Shown in pieces: positions 27,645 to 36,211 of a stretch of 64,000 nucleotides of DNA. The notes beneath the pieces were generated by a model that ran no database searches, was not told where the DNA came from, and saw nothing but the letters and a program-made list of their open reading frames with translations. Both the position numbers and the translations under genes were made by a program. Origin of the DNA: Lacticaseibacillus parakribbianus. Its GTDB lineage: Bacteria; Bacillota; Bacilli; Lactobacillales; Lactobacillaceae. Numbering within the stretch: position 1 is the stretch's first letter; the number at the start of each line of letters is the position of its first letter. The stretch covers positions 118,340-182,339 of the forward strand of contig NZ_JANQBA010000006.1 of the NCBI RefSeq assembly GCF_025490915.1, given 5' to 3'.

Positions 27645-29507
27645 TCACACCCCGGACAGCTTGCTCGGGCTGATGATGCGGCCGTACTGCGCGTTACTGA
27701 GCGCATCATCCTTGTAGCTGTATCCGATGTCGTACGGCAAAAGTGCCTCTTCAAGCTCGGAAATCGTCGTTGTCGGCTGAGCCAGCCAGCGCGTCAGCAC
27801 ATCAACCACCGTGTTCGCGCGGCTGATCAGGCCACCGTAGCGAATATCCATCACTTCCCACCCGAACGGCTTGTAATCCGCATGCCAAAGCGCGTAATGC
27901 GCCTGCTTGAGCTGCTCCAGGGCCGGAATCAGCTGCTTCAGCTGGGCGATCTGCTCACCGATTGCCGCCGTGTCACCGGCGTGGTAGGCCGCGCGAATGG
28001 CCGGGCTGATTGGTGCCTTCAGTGCCAGTACATCGGCCAGCTGGGCGTAAAACGTCAGCATCAGCGACTTGTTGCGCAGCGGTGCCAGCCGCGAAGCCAA
28101 GTCGCGGTAATGCCGCGGCAGATCCATTGTGGCGAAGTTCACATCGAACATGCTCAGCAACAGATCCTGGTACAACAAGCACTTGCTTGGATTGGAGCTG
28201 CCTAGGTTGTCCGCCCCGATGCCAGGCGTCTCATCGAACGCCTGAAGCATCAGGTAGTCCTCCGCGTCATCATCCAAGAACACCTTGAAGTCCTGCTTGG
28301 CGTGGTCCAGCGTCGGCGCCGGGGCAAAGTCGTGCTCGGCAAACAAGGCCAGGCCAAAGTCCGCCGTTCGAATTGAGGTTTCCTGACCATCGTCACCCCA
28401 CATCGTCGCGTAGATTTCTTGAACGCCCTTGGCCTCACACGCCGCCAGCGCCGCTTTGGTGTCGACAATGGTTCGCCCGTAGTTCGGTGCCACCCCATTC
28501 CACGTCCAGATGCCTCCGGCAAAGGAAATATTGTCGGAAAGCTCGGCGTGTTTGGCCAGCATGGCCTCGTAGAACGACGCGTCGTCGTGGTAGTAATCCC
28601 AGTAGGTCAGCCCGACGGCCGGAACACTGGCGCGGTCTTCCTCGGTGAAAATCACCGTGGGATCGTAGTACCCGCCCGTCTCGGACTTGGAATCAAAGAA
28701 CATGTCGCTCCAAATCATCGGCTCGAAGTTGTACTTGGCCGTGATCTTCAGTACCTCGCGCAGGTGCTGGGTCATGATCTCGAACTTCTCGTGGAAACCG
28801 TTTTGCTGCTGGTAAATGCCACTACCCAGGTTCCAGGCCTCATCCATGCCCAGGTGCAGCTTGCGACTTCGGAAGGCCTGGCGCAGAGTGCTAATCAGGG
28901 CATCGATGAAGCGGTAGGTCTTCTCCGAGCCGACCAACAGGAGCTCCTGGGTGTCCTTGAAGCCGTTGCTGAATCCCCACTTGAGCGGGTTGGCCAAGTG
29001 GCCCAGCGTCTGAATGGCCGGAATCAGCTCGATGTGCAGTGCCGCGGCGTAGTCATCCATTTCTTTCAGCTCGGCCAGCGAGTAGCGGCCGCGCAGGTAA
29101 CCGAAGTACGGGTAGGCCGGAACCTCATAGACGTCTTCCATGTACAGCATGCAGCTGTTGAGACCCAGCCGCGCCAGGCGCTTCAGCAGGTTCTTGACGG
29201 CCGCAACCGTCATCACCCCGTTGCGGGACATGTCGACCATCGGCCCCACGCTGTCGAACCGCACGCTTTCGCGAACGGTCTCGCCCGGGGCCAGGCTCAG
29301 CCAGCGCAACAGGCCGCGCACGATGTAGCTCGGTGAGCTCACAGTAATTTGATTACGGTCCCCTTTTTCAACCAGCAGCTCCCGCTCGGTCGTCTGCGCC
29401 AGCGTCAAAAGCGTTCCGCTCTCGTCTGCGCGAACGCCCAGCTCCTTCAAAAAATCACGGTTGGCTTCGATGAAGTCCTCAAAGCCAACAAAGTGAATGC
29501 TTTGCAT
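27645..29507 (-). CDS. GH20-type beta-N-acetylhexosaminidase
   Basis: A 620-residue cytosolic protein. After an N-terminal alpha/beta domain (1-80) comes a barrel with VGPMVDMSRN, LNSCMLYMEDVYEVPAYPYFG and the GH20 catalytic pair in LHLGMDEAW (Asp222-Glu223). YWDYYHDD and GGIWTWNG further on could be the aromatic sugar pocket. A C-terminal helical region of about 230 residues follows. GH20 enzymes release terminal GlcNAc or GalNAc by substrate-assisted catalysis. Together with nanE it suggests an N-acetylhexosamine-bearing glycan as the operon substrate. Confidence 0.85.
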   Translation of the reverse strand: MQSIHFVGFEDFIEANRDFLKELGVRADESGTLLTLAQTTERELLVEKGDRNQITVSSPSYIVRGLLRWLSLAPGETVRESVRFDSVGPMVDMSRNGVMTVAAVKNLLKRLARLGLNSCMLYMEDVYEVPAYPYFGYLRGRYSLAELKEMDDYAAALHIELIPAIQTLGHLANPLKWGFSNGFKDTQELLLVGSEKTYRFIDALISTLRQAFRSRKLHLGMDEAWNLGSGIYQQQNGFHEKFEIMTQHLREVLKITAKYNFEPMIWSDMFFDSKSETGGYYDPTVIFTEEDRASVPAVGLTYWDYYHDDASFYEAMLAKHAELSDNISFAGGIWTWNGVAPNYGRTIVDTKAALAACEAKGVQEIYATMWGDDGQETSIRTADFGLALFAEHDFAPAPTLDHAKQDFKVFLDDDAEDYLMLQAFDETPGIGADNLGSSNPSKCLLYQDLLLSMFDVNFATMDLPRHYRDLASRLAPLRNKSLMLTFYAQLADVLALKAPISPAIRAAYHAGDTAAIGEQIAQLKQLIPALEQLKQAHYALWHADYKPFGWEVMDIRYGGLISRANTVVDVLTRWLAQPTTTISELEEALLPYDIGYSYKDDALSNAQYGRIISPSKLSGV

Positions 29508-29525
29508 GATGTGCCTCTCCTACGA

Positions 29526-31058
29526 TTAGTGTGCAAAGGTGACGTTGCAGTAAAGTTCAAACAAACGGTTCCACGGGAAGCTCAGCTCAATATCGAACTG
29601 GCCGTCAATGAACACGGTTGGCAGGTACTCGTGCGTGAGGTCGCGCAGCTCTGCCGCCATCCGCGCCGTCAGCGCAGGTTGCTTGTCGTACAGGTTAAAG
29701 TAGTTGATGCCCAGGGCCTTGTCCGGCTCGTTTTTCTCGATTTTTTGAATCTCGTCGCGAATGATGGCCTGGTAAAAGACATCATCCAGCACCTCCGAGT
29801 ACAGGTTCTCGCGATGCGCCTTTTCCTCGCAGTCCAGAGCGAAAATCGCCTCGGACAAGGTGCTGCCCAGGGTGTTGCAGTTGGTGTTCCAGCCTCGGTA
29901 GCTGAGCAAGTGACTCATCATCGTCGGGTCCTTCGCCAGCAGTTGGAACAGCTGGAAATCCGCGCCATTGGAATACGCTGCATCACATACCGCAATGCGC
30001 TTGCCCTCGCTGGCCAGTGCCTGAATGGCGGCGACGAAGTACGGCAGGTTGCGGTTGCGGTCGTAGCTGATCTCGTGAGCGGTGAACTGGGAAGCGGCCT
30101 CACCCATGCGCTTGCCGGCTGTGTTGTAGGCGAGCACGAAGTCGGCCTGGTTAATGTCGGTGGTCAACCGACTCCCAGTGACCAGGACGTGGGACTTCAG
30201 GCTTTCGCCAAGCTCACGATCCTCGTAACCCGGAATGATGAACGGACCATTGATTGAGGTGAACTCAACGTAAATCTTGGGCTGGGCGAAGCGACTGCGG
30301 TTGACCGCCCGGGCAAGCAAATCATAGCCGACCTCATCGGCCCCGGGGTAGATCAGAATCTGGTCGCTCAAATTCAGATTGCGAACCATCGGGTAAATGT
30401 CTTTTTGGTCCATCGCGGTGAAGCCAAGCTCGTGCGAGTCGTCCTGTGGAATCACCATGAAGTCGATGGCTCCGGCCTTCACCAGCTTGATCAGCCGCTG
30501 CGTGACCTGCTTGTTGAACTTGCGCCGCGTGGTGAAGTCCGTAATAATCTCGGCCGGTACCTCCGCCTTGATTTTGGCAAAATCAGCCTGCTCCGACTCG
30601 CTGATGGTGCCTCGCTGAGTGAGATCGATGAACGCCCCGTACTGGAAGATCCGACGGCCGTACTCCTCGTAGTAGTCGGGTTCCTCTTCAGCGCTGCTGT
30701 ACTGCGGCGTCCGCATGATCATGCTGGACAGATAAACCACCAGCTGCGGGTTTTGCTGCTTCAGCGCGGCGACCCGGTCGATGAACGTATCAATCTCGGT
30801 CTCTGCCTTGTGGTGCAGCCGCGACGGAATCAAGCCGCCGTACATCAGCATTTCGGTCGAAAGAATGGCGACATCCGACTCCGCCACATGGGCCGTCACG
30901 AACTGCCATAGGGCATCGGTGTCGGCCGGTGTCTTCTTGTGCGGGAGAATGTCTGCGGCCGGTGACACGACCTTGACGCCGTTGACGGTCTTAACGGCTC
31001 GCAGCGGGTAAGCGTAGTTGCACGGCCGTTCATCCAAAGGAACATACAGAATTTGCAT
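29526..31058 (-). CDS. DUF4127 family protein
   Basis: A 510-residue protein with the DUF4127 opening ILYVPLDERPCNYAYP and later AILSTEMLMYGGLIPSR, VIPQDDSHELGFTAMDQ, IYPGADEVGYDLLAR and CDAAYSNGADFQL. The conserved Asp/Glu/His-rich clusters look like a metal or sugar site. DUF4127 genes recur in sugar ABC-transporter operons of Firmicutes; no activity is established. It is the first gene after a large intercistronic hairpin, at the head of the catabolic half of the operon. Confidence 0.88.
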   Translation of the reverse strand: MQILYVPLDERPCNYAYPLRAVKTVNGVKVVSPAADILPHKKTPADTDALWQFVTAHVAESDVAILSTEMLMYGGLIPSRLHHKAETEIDTFIDRVAALKQQNPQLVVYLSSMIMRTPQYSSAEEEPDYYEEYGRRIFQYGAFIDLTQRGTISESEQADFAKIKAEVPAEIITDFTTRRKFNKQVTQRLIKLVKAGAIDFMVIPQDDSHELGFTAMDQKDIYPMVRNLNLSDQILIYPGADEVGYDLLARAVNRSRFAQPKIYVEFTSINGPFIIPGYEDRELGESLKSHVLVTGSRLTTDINQADFVLAYNTAGKRMGEAASQFTAHEISYDRNRNLPYFVAAIQALASEGKRIAVCDAAYSNGADFQLFQLLAKDPTMMSHLLSYRGWNTNCNTLGSTLSEAIFALDCEEKAHRENLYSEVLDDVFYQAIIRDEIQKIEKNEPDKALGINYFNLYDKQPALTARMAAELRDLTHEYLPTVFIDGQFDIELSFPWNRLFELYCNVTFAH

Positions 31059-31103
31059 AACGATAACCTCACCTGTTGAATTTTAGGAATAACATCTTTC
31101 CGT

Positions 31104-31158
31104 AAATAAGCCAGATCTTCGTCAATTGGGGGACAATTCGCGAAAATCCGGCTTATTT
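31104..31158 (-). terminator. large intercistronic hairpin within the glycan operon
   Basis: AAATAAGCC (31104-31112) pairs with GGCTTATTT (31150-31158). Between them further pairing includes CAATT/AATTG, producing a long rod. It lies between the DUF624 gene and the DUF4127 gene. It may be a partial terminator or mRNA-stability element setting transporter expression above that of the enzymes. Confidence 0.6.
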
Positions 31159-31182
31159 TGACACGCGTCCGGCGGCCTAGAC

Positions 31183-31788
31183 CTAGCCGAAGATTAGAGC
31201 CTCTGCCGTCAGTCCCTTGTAGAACGAGACGACTTCGGCGACGATAATCCCAGGCAGGAAGAAGAGCCCGAACACGAAGTTAGCAATCGAGAATTCAAAG
31301 GACGCAACCAGGAGAACGAGAAGCAAAAGCAGCTTGACCAAATGACGTGCTGTGTAATTGGCAAAGGCCAAAACATCCATCACAAAGCTGTGGTGCGACT
31401 GGGTGCTGCCTGCAAACAGCCAGTACAAAAGCGTCAGCAGAAACATCCCCAGGGCATAGGTGCGAATCACCCGTGGTGCCAGCGCAACCGCGGAGAGCCG
31501 AACGGGAACCACCACGAAGGCCAGCCAGTAACCCAGCGTCAGCAGGTAGAGTACCCGCTGACGACGCGTCGGCCGAAACTGATCTTGGCTGTCGCGAAAG
31601 GCATCGCGGAAGCGGCCGTAACGGTGCGAGGCCACCTTCTCGTAGGCGCCCACCAGCTGCACCGCGTTGGTGTAGGCGTGACGCACGAACAGTGATTTGA
31701 TCAGATGAAGCCAGAAGGTCATGCTGACGCAGACCAGGAGGTAGATTTTCTCAAAGCCAAGAAGCAGCAAGTCATTCAGTCTTTTCAT
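31183..31788 (-). CDS. DUF624 (YesL-like) membrane protein
   Basis: A 201-residue protein with about five hydrophobic segments (IYLLVCVSMTFWLHLI, VLYLLTLGYWLAFVVVPV, ALGMFLLTLLYWLFAG, LVKLLLLLVLLVASFEF, FGLFFLPGIIVAEVVSF). YesL/DUF624 proteins accompany carbohydrate ABC importers in Gram-positive bacteria; the role is unknown, perhaps transporter assembly. It abuts the binding-protein stop with no gap. Confidence 0.82.
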   Translation of the reverse strand: MKRLNDLLLLGFEKIYLLVCVSMTFWLHLIKSLFVRHAYTNAVQLVGAYEKVASHRYGRFRDAFRDSQDQFRPTRRQRVLYLLTLGYWLAFVVVPVRLSAVALAPRVIRTYALGMFLLTLLYWLFAGSTQSHHSFVMDVLAFANYTARHLVKLLLLLVLLVASFEFSIANFVFGLFFLPGIIVAEVVSFYKGLTAEALIFG

Positions 31789-33060
31789 CTATTTCAGTCC
31801 AAACTTTTGGCGATCATCGGCGGCGAGCTTCTTCAGCGTGGCGTCGATCTTCTTGTCACTGGTCTTGTTTTGCACGAAGTTGGAAAGCTGGGTGATGTAG
31901 CCACTTTCAACCTCAGTGAACGAGCTGATGTACGGGTTAAGCTGAACTGGGCGACCGGAGTTGATTTCGTCCATCAAGACGCTGGCGTGTTCCGGTGCGT
32001 AGTCAACCTTGGCCATGTCGTTCACGTTGGACTTCAGCACGGACACCGCGCCGAGCTTGTCGCCTTGAATCTTCTGACCGCGGCCATAGGTCAGCCACTT
32101 CAGCAGCTTCCAGGCCTCGGTCTTGTGCTTGGTCTGGCTGGTGATGGCGATCTGCTGCTGGTTGGCGATCAGCTTGCCGGCCTTGCCGCGAGGGAAGGTC
32201 GTGATGTCCCAGTTGAACTTCGCGTTGTCCTTGAAGTTCTTCCATTCCCAAACCCCGCCGGACTGCATCGCGGTTTTCTGCGCCAAGAACGCATTGTTGA
32301 CCCCTTGCATCTGGGCGGCGCTTGGCTGGTAGTTGTACTTGTTGACCATGTCCCGGTACATCTTGGCGAACTTGAGACTCTGGGCATCGTCAAACGTAAT
32401 CTTGTTTTTCAGGTTAACCAGGTAGGAACCGGACATCGACAGCAGTGAAGCCATCGTGTTCATGTCGGTCAGTGCGAACTGCACGGTCTTGCCGTTTTGA
32501 ACCTTCTTGAACTTGTCGGCGATCTTCATGAAGTCGTCCCAGGTCCAACCAGGCTTTGGGTAGGCCACGCCGGCCTTGTCGAACATGTCCTTATTGTAGG
32601 TCATGAACGTGGTGGAGTAGTCGCGCGTCATCCCGTACTGCTTGCCGTCGACCTTCCCGAAGTCCATGACCCCGGGGACCAGCTTGGAGGTGTCGATGTC
32701 TTTCTTGACGTACTCGTCAAGCGGCAGCAGCAGGCCTTCGCTGACGAACTTCGAGAACGAGTTCGGCAGAATCCAGGTCAGATCAGGCAGTTTCTTGCCG
32801 GCCGCCATGGTCATGAACTTTTCGTTGTACTTGTTGTAGTCGGCGGTCACCTGCTCCACCTTGATGCCGGTGTCCTTGGTGAACTCATCGAAGACTTCCT
32901 GTTCGCGCTTCGCGTTCCCTGGGTCGACGTTCCAGGTCATAATCTTCAGCGTCGGCTTGGTTGCGTTCTTGGCGCCGCCCGACTTGCCGCCACTCCCGCA
33001 AGCCGTCAGCAACAGCGTCAGCGCGACCATGCCCATTCCAATCCATGCACCTTTTTTCAT
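31789..33060 (-). CDS. sugar ABC transporter substrate-binding lipoprotein
   Basis: A 423-residue family 1 solute-binding protein. Start at 33060 (MKKGAWIGMGMVALTLL) behind TAAGGAGAG; the lipobox is LLTAC with Cys21, so it is a lipid-anchored extracytoplasmic protein. Typical features follow: LKIMTWNVDPGN, FTKDTGIKVEQVTADYN, WTWDDFMKIADK and TSQTKHKTEAWKLLKWLTYG. It supplies the two permeases encoded upstream. No ATPase gene is present, so the importer probably borrows an MsmK/UgpC-type ATPase from elsewhere. Ligand inferred to be an oligosaccharide. Confidence 0.93.
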   Translation of the reverse strand: MKKGAWIGMGMVALTLLLTACGSGGKSGGAKNATKPTLKIMTWNVDPGNAKREQEVFDEFTKDTGIKVEQVTADYNKYNEKFMTMAAGKKLPDLTWILPNSFSKFVSEGLLLPLDEYVKKDIDTSKLVPGVMDFGKVDGKQYGMTRDYSTTFMTYNKDMFDKAGVAYPKPGWTWDDFMKIADKFKKVQNGKTVQFALTDMNTMASLLSMSGSYLVNLKNKITFDDAQSLKFAKMYRDMVNKYNYQPSAAQMQGVNNAFLAQKTAMQSGGVWEWKNFKDNAKFNWDITTFPRGKAGKLIANQQQIAITSQTKHKTEAWKLLKWLTYGRGQKIQGDKLGAVSVLKSNVNDMAKVDYAPEHASVLMDEINSGRPVQLNPYISSFTEVESGYITQLSNFVQNKTSDKKIDATLKKLAADDRQKFGLK

Positions 33061-33082
33061 TATATCTCTCTCCTTAATTGGT

Positions 33083-33970
33083 TTACTTACCGGTACTCCC
33101 GGTGGTTGCAATACCCTCAATAAAGTACTTCTGACCAATAAAGAACACGATGATAACTGGAACGATCACCATCAGGCTCGCCGCCATCAGCGGCCCCCAA
33201 GTGACGTTCAGACTCCCCTTCAGCTGCATAATCCCGAGTGCCAGCGTGTACTTGCTGGTGTCGTTCAAGTAGATCAAAGGCGTCATGAAGTCGTTCCAAA
33301 AGCCCATAAATGATAACAGCGTGACAGTGATAATCGACGGTCTAGAAAGCGGCACCATAATGTGCCAAAAGATGCCGAACACCCCAGCCCCGTCGAGGTA
33401 CGCCGATTCCTCAAGCTCACGCGGAATGGTGAGGAAGAACTGACGCATCAAGAAGATGTAGTACGCATTACCGAAGTACGAACCCAGCACCAGCGGCACG
33501 AAGGTGTTGACCAGGTTCAGGTTCGAGTAGATCAGATACACTGGAATCATGGTTACCTGCGTCGGCAGCATCATCGTCGCCAGCAGCAGGACGAACCAGA
33601 CGTTTTTGCCCTTGGCCTCCAGTCGCGCAAAGCCGTAAGCGACCAGGGTCGACGAGCAGACCGTCCCGATGACCCCAAGCACGGTGACGAACACCGTGTT
33701 CTTATAGAAGGTGGCGAACTCAATCAGCTTGAAGACCTCGCCGAAGTTCTTGAAGTCCCAGACCTTGGGGAAGACGCTTGGCGGGAAGGCCATGATTTCG
33801 TTTTCCGGCTTCAGTGCGGCGAAAACCATCCAGATGAACGGGAACAAGAAGACAACCGAGAGCAAGACCAGCAGCGCGTAGGTCACAATTTTGGTCACAC
33901 GGGCGGTGTGCTTTTTGCTGTGCAGCTTCGCCACGTGTTCCGATTTAACATGATTAACGGTACTTTCCAC
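33083..33970 (-). CDS. carbohydrate ABC transporter permease (MalG type)
   Basis: A 295-residue inner-membrane permease with six hydrophobic segments and the EAA loop EESAYLDGAGVFGIFWHIMVPLS (about residues 188-210) that contacts the ATPase. C-terminal YFIEGIATTGSTGK is typical of MalG-like subunits. Its start is 14 bp after the stop of the MalF-like gene. Confidence 0.95.
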   Translation of the reverse strand: MESTVNHVKSEHVAKLHSKKHTARVTKIVTYALLVLLSVVFLFPFIWMVFAALKPENEIMAFPPSVFPKVWDFKNFGEVFKLIEFATFYKNTVFVTVLGVIGTVCSSTLVAYGFARLEAKGKNVWFVLLLATMMLPTQVTMIPVYLIYSNLNLVNTFVPLVLGSYFGNAYYIFLMRQFFLTIPRELEESAYLDGAGVFGIFWHIMVPLSRPSIITVTLLSFMGFWNDFMTPLIYLNDTSKYTLALGIMQLKGSLNVTWGPLMAASLMVIVPVIIVFFIGQKYFIEGIATTGSTGK

Positions 33971-33984
33971 GACACGACCTCCTC

Positions 33985-34863
33985 TCAGTCAACCTCGTAG
34001 TACACATGCTTGCCCACAACCTTGAACTGAATCAGGGTCACGATCAAGATGATGACGAACAACACCCATGCCAGCGCCGACGCGTAACCCATCTTGAAGA
34101 ACGAGAAGGCGTTTTGGTAAAGGTAAACCACGTAGAACAGCGCGGAATTATTCGGACCACCCTGCCCGTTCCCGACGATGTAGGCCGTCGTGAAGATCTG
34201 GAACGAGCCGATCAAACCCATGATCAGGTTGAAGAAGATCACGTTCGAGGTCATCGGAATAGTGACGGTGAAGAACTGACGAAGCTTGCTTGCGCCATCC
34301 AGCTCGGCCGCCTCGTACAGCGCCTCGGGAACCTGCTGAAGCCCGGCCAGGTAGATGATCATCCCGCCGCCGGCACCCCAGAGGCTCATGATGATCAACG
34401 CCGGCTTCACCATCGTCTCGCTCAGCAGCCAGGTGGAAGTCGGTAGATGGAAGAACTCGAGAATCGAGTTGGCAATCCCGAAGTCCGGCTGGAAAATCAG
34501 CACCCAGAGCAGCGAACTGGCCACCGCCGGCACCAGCGACGGTATGTAGAAGATGGTGCGAAACAGCTTCATGAAGTGGACCTTGGCATTCAGCAGGTAG
34601 GCCAGGAGGTACCCGACAATCAAGCCCAAAGGCACCCCGAAGACCGTGTAGATCAAGGTGTTCCACAGCGCCTTCCAAAACAGCGGGTCGTGCATCAGGG
34701 CCTTGTAGTTATCCAGCCCGACAAAGGTGGCGGTGCCAATCCCGTTGTAATTCGTGAAGGACATGTAAAGCGAGTAGAGCATCGGCCCTACCGTGAAAAT
34801 AAAGAAGCCGATCAGCCAGGGCGAAATAAACAGGTAGAAATACTTAGCTGAGTTCTTGCCTCT
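33985..34863 (-). CDS. sugar ABC transporter permease (MalF type)
   Basis: First gene of the 13-gene leftward operon. I prefer the start at 34863 (MRGKNSAKYFYLF), because the GGAGGAGGAG upstream is a perfect ribosome site that would otherwise be read as codons from an ATG at 34887. Six hydrophobic segments and the EAA motif EALYEAAELDGASKLRQFFTVTIP (about 180-203). It pairs with the MalG-type subunit encoded downstream. Confidence 0.93.
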   Translation of the reverse strand, partial: RGKNSAKYFYLFISPWLIGFFIFTVGPMLYSLYMSFTNYNGIGTATFVGLDNYKALMHDPLFWKALWNTLIYTVFGVPLGLIVGYLLAYLLNAKVHFMKLFRTIFYIPSLVPAVASSLLWVLIFQPDFGIANSILEFFHLPTSTWLLSETMVKPALIIMSLWGAGGGMIIYLAGLQQVPEALYEAAELDGASKLRQFFTVTIPMTSNVIFFNLIMGLIGSFQIFTTAYIVGNGQGGPNNSALFYVVYLYQNAFSFFKMGYASALAWVLFVIILIVTLIQFKVVGKHVYYEVD

Positions 34864-34942
34864 CATAAACTCCTCCTCCTCGTTCATTCTGATAGTCGTC
34901 CAATCCGCGCGAAAGTGAAGCGCTTACTCACGGTTCGCCATC

Positions 34943-34971
34943 ATGTTAGCAGACGAAAAAAATTATTTCAA
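34943..34971 (-). promoter_or_regulatory. glycan operon promoter with operator motif
   Basis: Minus-strand TTGAAA (complement of 34966-34971), 17-nt spacer, TAACAT (complement of 34943-34948). The -35 lies inside GTTGAAATAATTTTT, which also overlaps the divergent nanE promoter. An AGTAAGCGCTTCAC stretch about 20 nt downstream is cre-like. Between the two promoters, 34972-35281 is AT-rich with no gene. Confidence 0.7.
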
Positions 34972-35281
34972 CCGTTTATTTTAGAAAATATTTTTTCGTA
35001 GTGTTAAAAACAGACGCGGTGCCAGAAGCCGCAAGGAAAGCCGGCCAAACCGAAGACCCGAAGTTTCTTTTTTTGTGATTTGTCACGTATTCGGTTTTAC
35101 AAATGCCCTTAATTCGGCGTTAATTCGTCTTCAATCATGTTACATTTTTTTCAATCCGCCAAAGAGCTGGCGAGAATTACTACGCTAGTCTTCCCGAAAA
35201 GTGACTGGATTGGGTACCAAGTCACATTTTTGCGGCAAATCTGTGTGCCGGATACGCGGTAATTTTTGCCAAATTTTTCTA

Positions 35282-35311
35282 GTTGAAATAATTTTTGTCA
35301 AGTGCTATGTT
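35282..35311 (+). promoter_or_regulatory. nanE promoter with operator motif
   Basis: TTGAAA (35283-35288), 17-nt spacer, TATGTT (35306-35311). The 15-mer GTTGAAATAATTTTT (35282-35296) is identical to the one at the divergent promoter. The RpiR regulator encoded two genes downstream is the natural candidate to bind it. Confidence 0.7.
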
Positions 35312-35345
35312 TTAGTCAAATGTTGCAGCTAAAGGAGAATACAAA

Positions 35346-36044
35346 ATGAGTGTGATGACGTCGATTCATCGCGGGCTGATTGTTTCTTGCCAGGCATTGG
35401 CCAGCGAACCCCTATTCGGATCGGAAATCATGGCAAGGATGGCGATCGCGGCCAAGCAGGCCAAGGCGGTAGGCATCCGGGCGAACACCGTTACGGACAT
35501 CCAGGCGATTCAACAGGTCGTGGCGCTGCCAATCATCGGCATTATCAAGCGTGACTACCCGGGCTCCAAGGTGTACATCACCGCCACCGCGAGGGAAGTA
35601 GACGCGCTGGCGGCCTGCCACGTGCCGATCATCGCTATGGACGCCACGACGCAGCCCCGCCCCAAACAAAGCCTGGCGCAGCTTGTCGCCTACACGCGTG
35701 ACAAGTATCCAGACGTTTTGCTCATGGCCGACACCTCGACGCTAGAGGAGGCCATCAACGCCGAGCACCTCGGTTTTGACTTTATCGGCACCACGCTGCG
35801 TGGCTACACGGATTACACCCGCGGCCAAAACATCGCCGACCACGACTTCGCCTACCTGCGAGACGTGCTCAACACGGTTCACACCCCGGTCATCGCGGAG
35901 GGTAACATCGACACGCCGGAGAAGGCCAAGCTGGTGCTGTCGCTCGGCGCCTACTCGGTCGTCGTCGGCGGCGCCATCACCCGGCCCCAGCAAATCGCCG
36001 AGCGCTTCGTCAAACAGATTGAGACCCTCAAGCAGGAGGCCTAG
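35346..36044 (+). CDS. nanE: N-acetylmannosamine-6-phosphate 2-epimerase
   Basis: A 232-residue TIM barrel converting ManNAc-6-P to GlcNAc-6-P in the cytosol. Motifs: GLIVSCQALASEPL (9-22), IIGIIKRDYPGSKVYITAT (the lysine and substrate loop, about 59-77), ADTSTLEEA, GFDFIGTTLRGYT and PVIAEGNIDTPEKA. RBS AAAGGAG. No nanA lyase gene is in the window, so it may serve N-acylhexosamines released by the GH20 enzyme rather than sialic acid itself. First gene of a rightward unit with an RpiR regulator. Confidence 0.95.
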   Translation: MSVMTSIHRGLIVSCQALASEPLFGSEIMARMAIAAKQAKAVGIRANTVTDIQAIQQVVALPIIGIIKRDYPGSKVYITATAREVDALAACHVPIIAMDATTQPRPKQSLAQLVAYTRDKYPDVLLMADTSTLEEAINAEHLGFDFIGTTLRGYTDYTRGQNIADHDFAYLRDVLNTVHTPVIAEGNIDTPEKAKLVLSLGAYSVVVGGAITRPQQIAERFVKQIETLKQEA

Positions 36045-36211
36045 ACCCCCGCGGATCAAGGACGCCAGGCGTTTGTGAGCCCGTGGGAGCGTTCAAGGTG
36101 GTATGATAAGCTGACAACTGATTTACCAAGTTCGTGCCGGACCACCGGCAGCTCGGAAACTTCCACACCACTCGGAAACTTCTACACCATAAGAGGAAAA
36201 GAGGGCCACCA

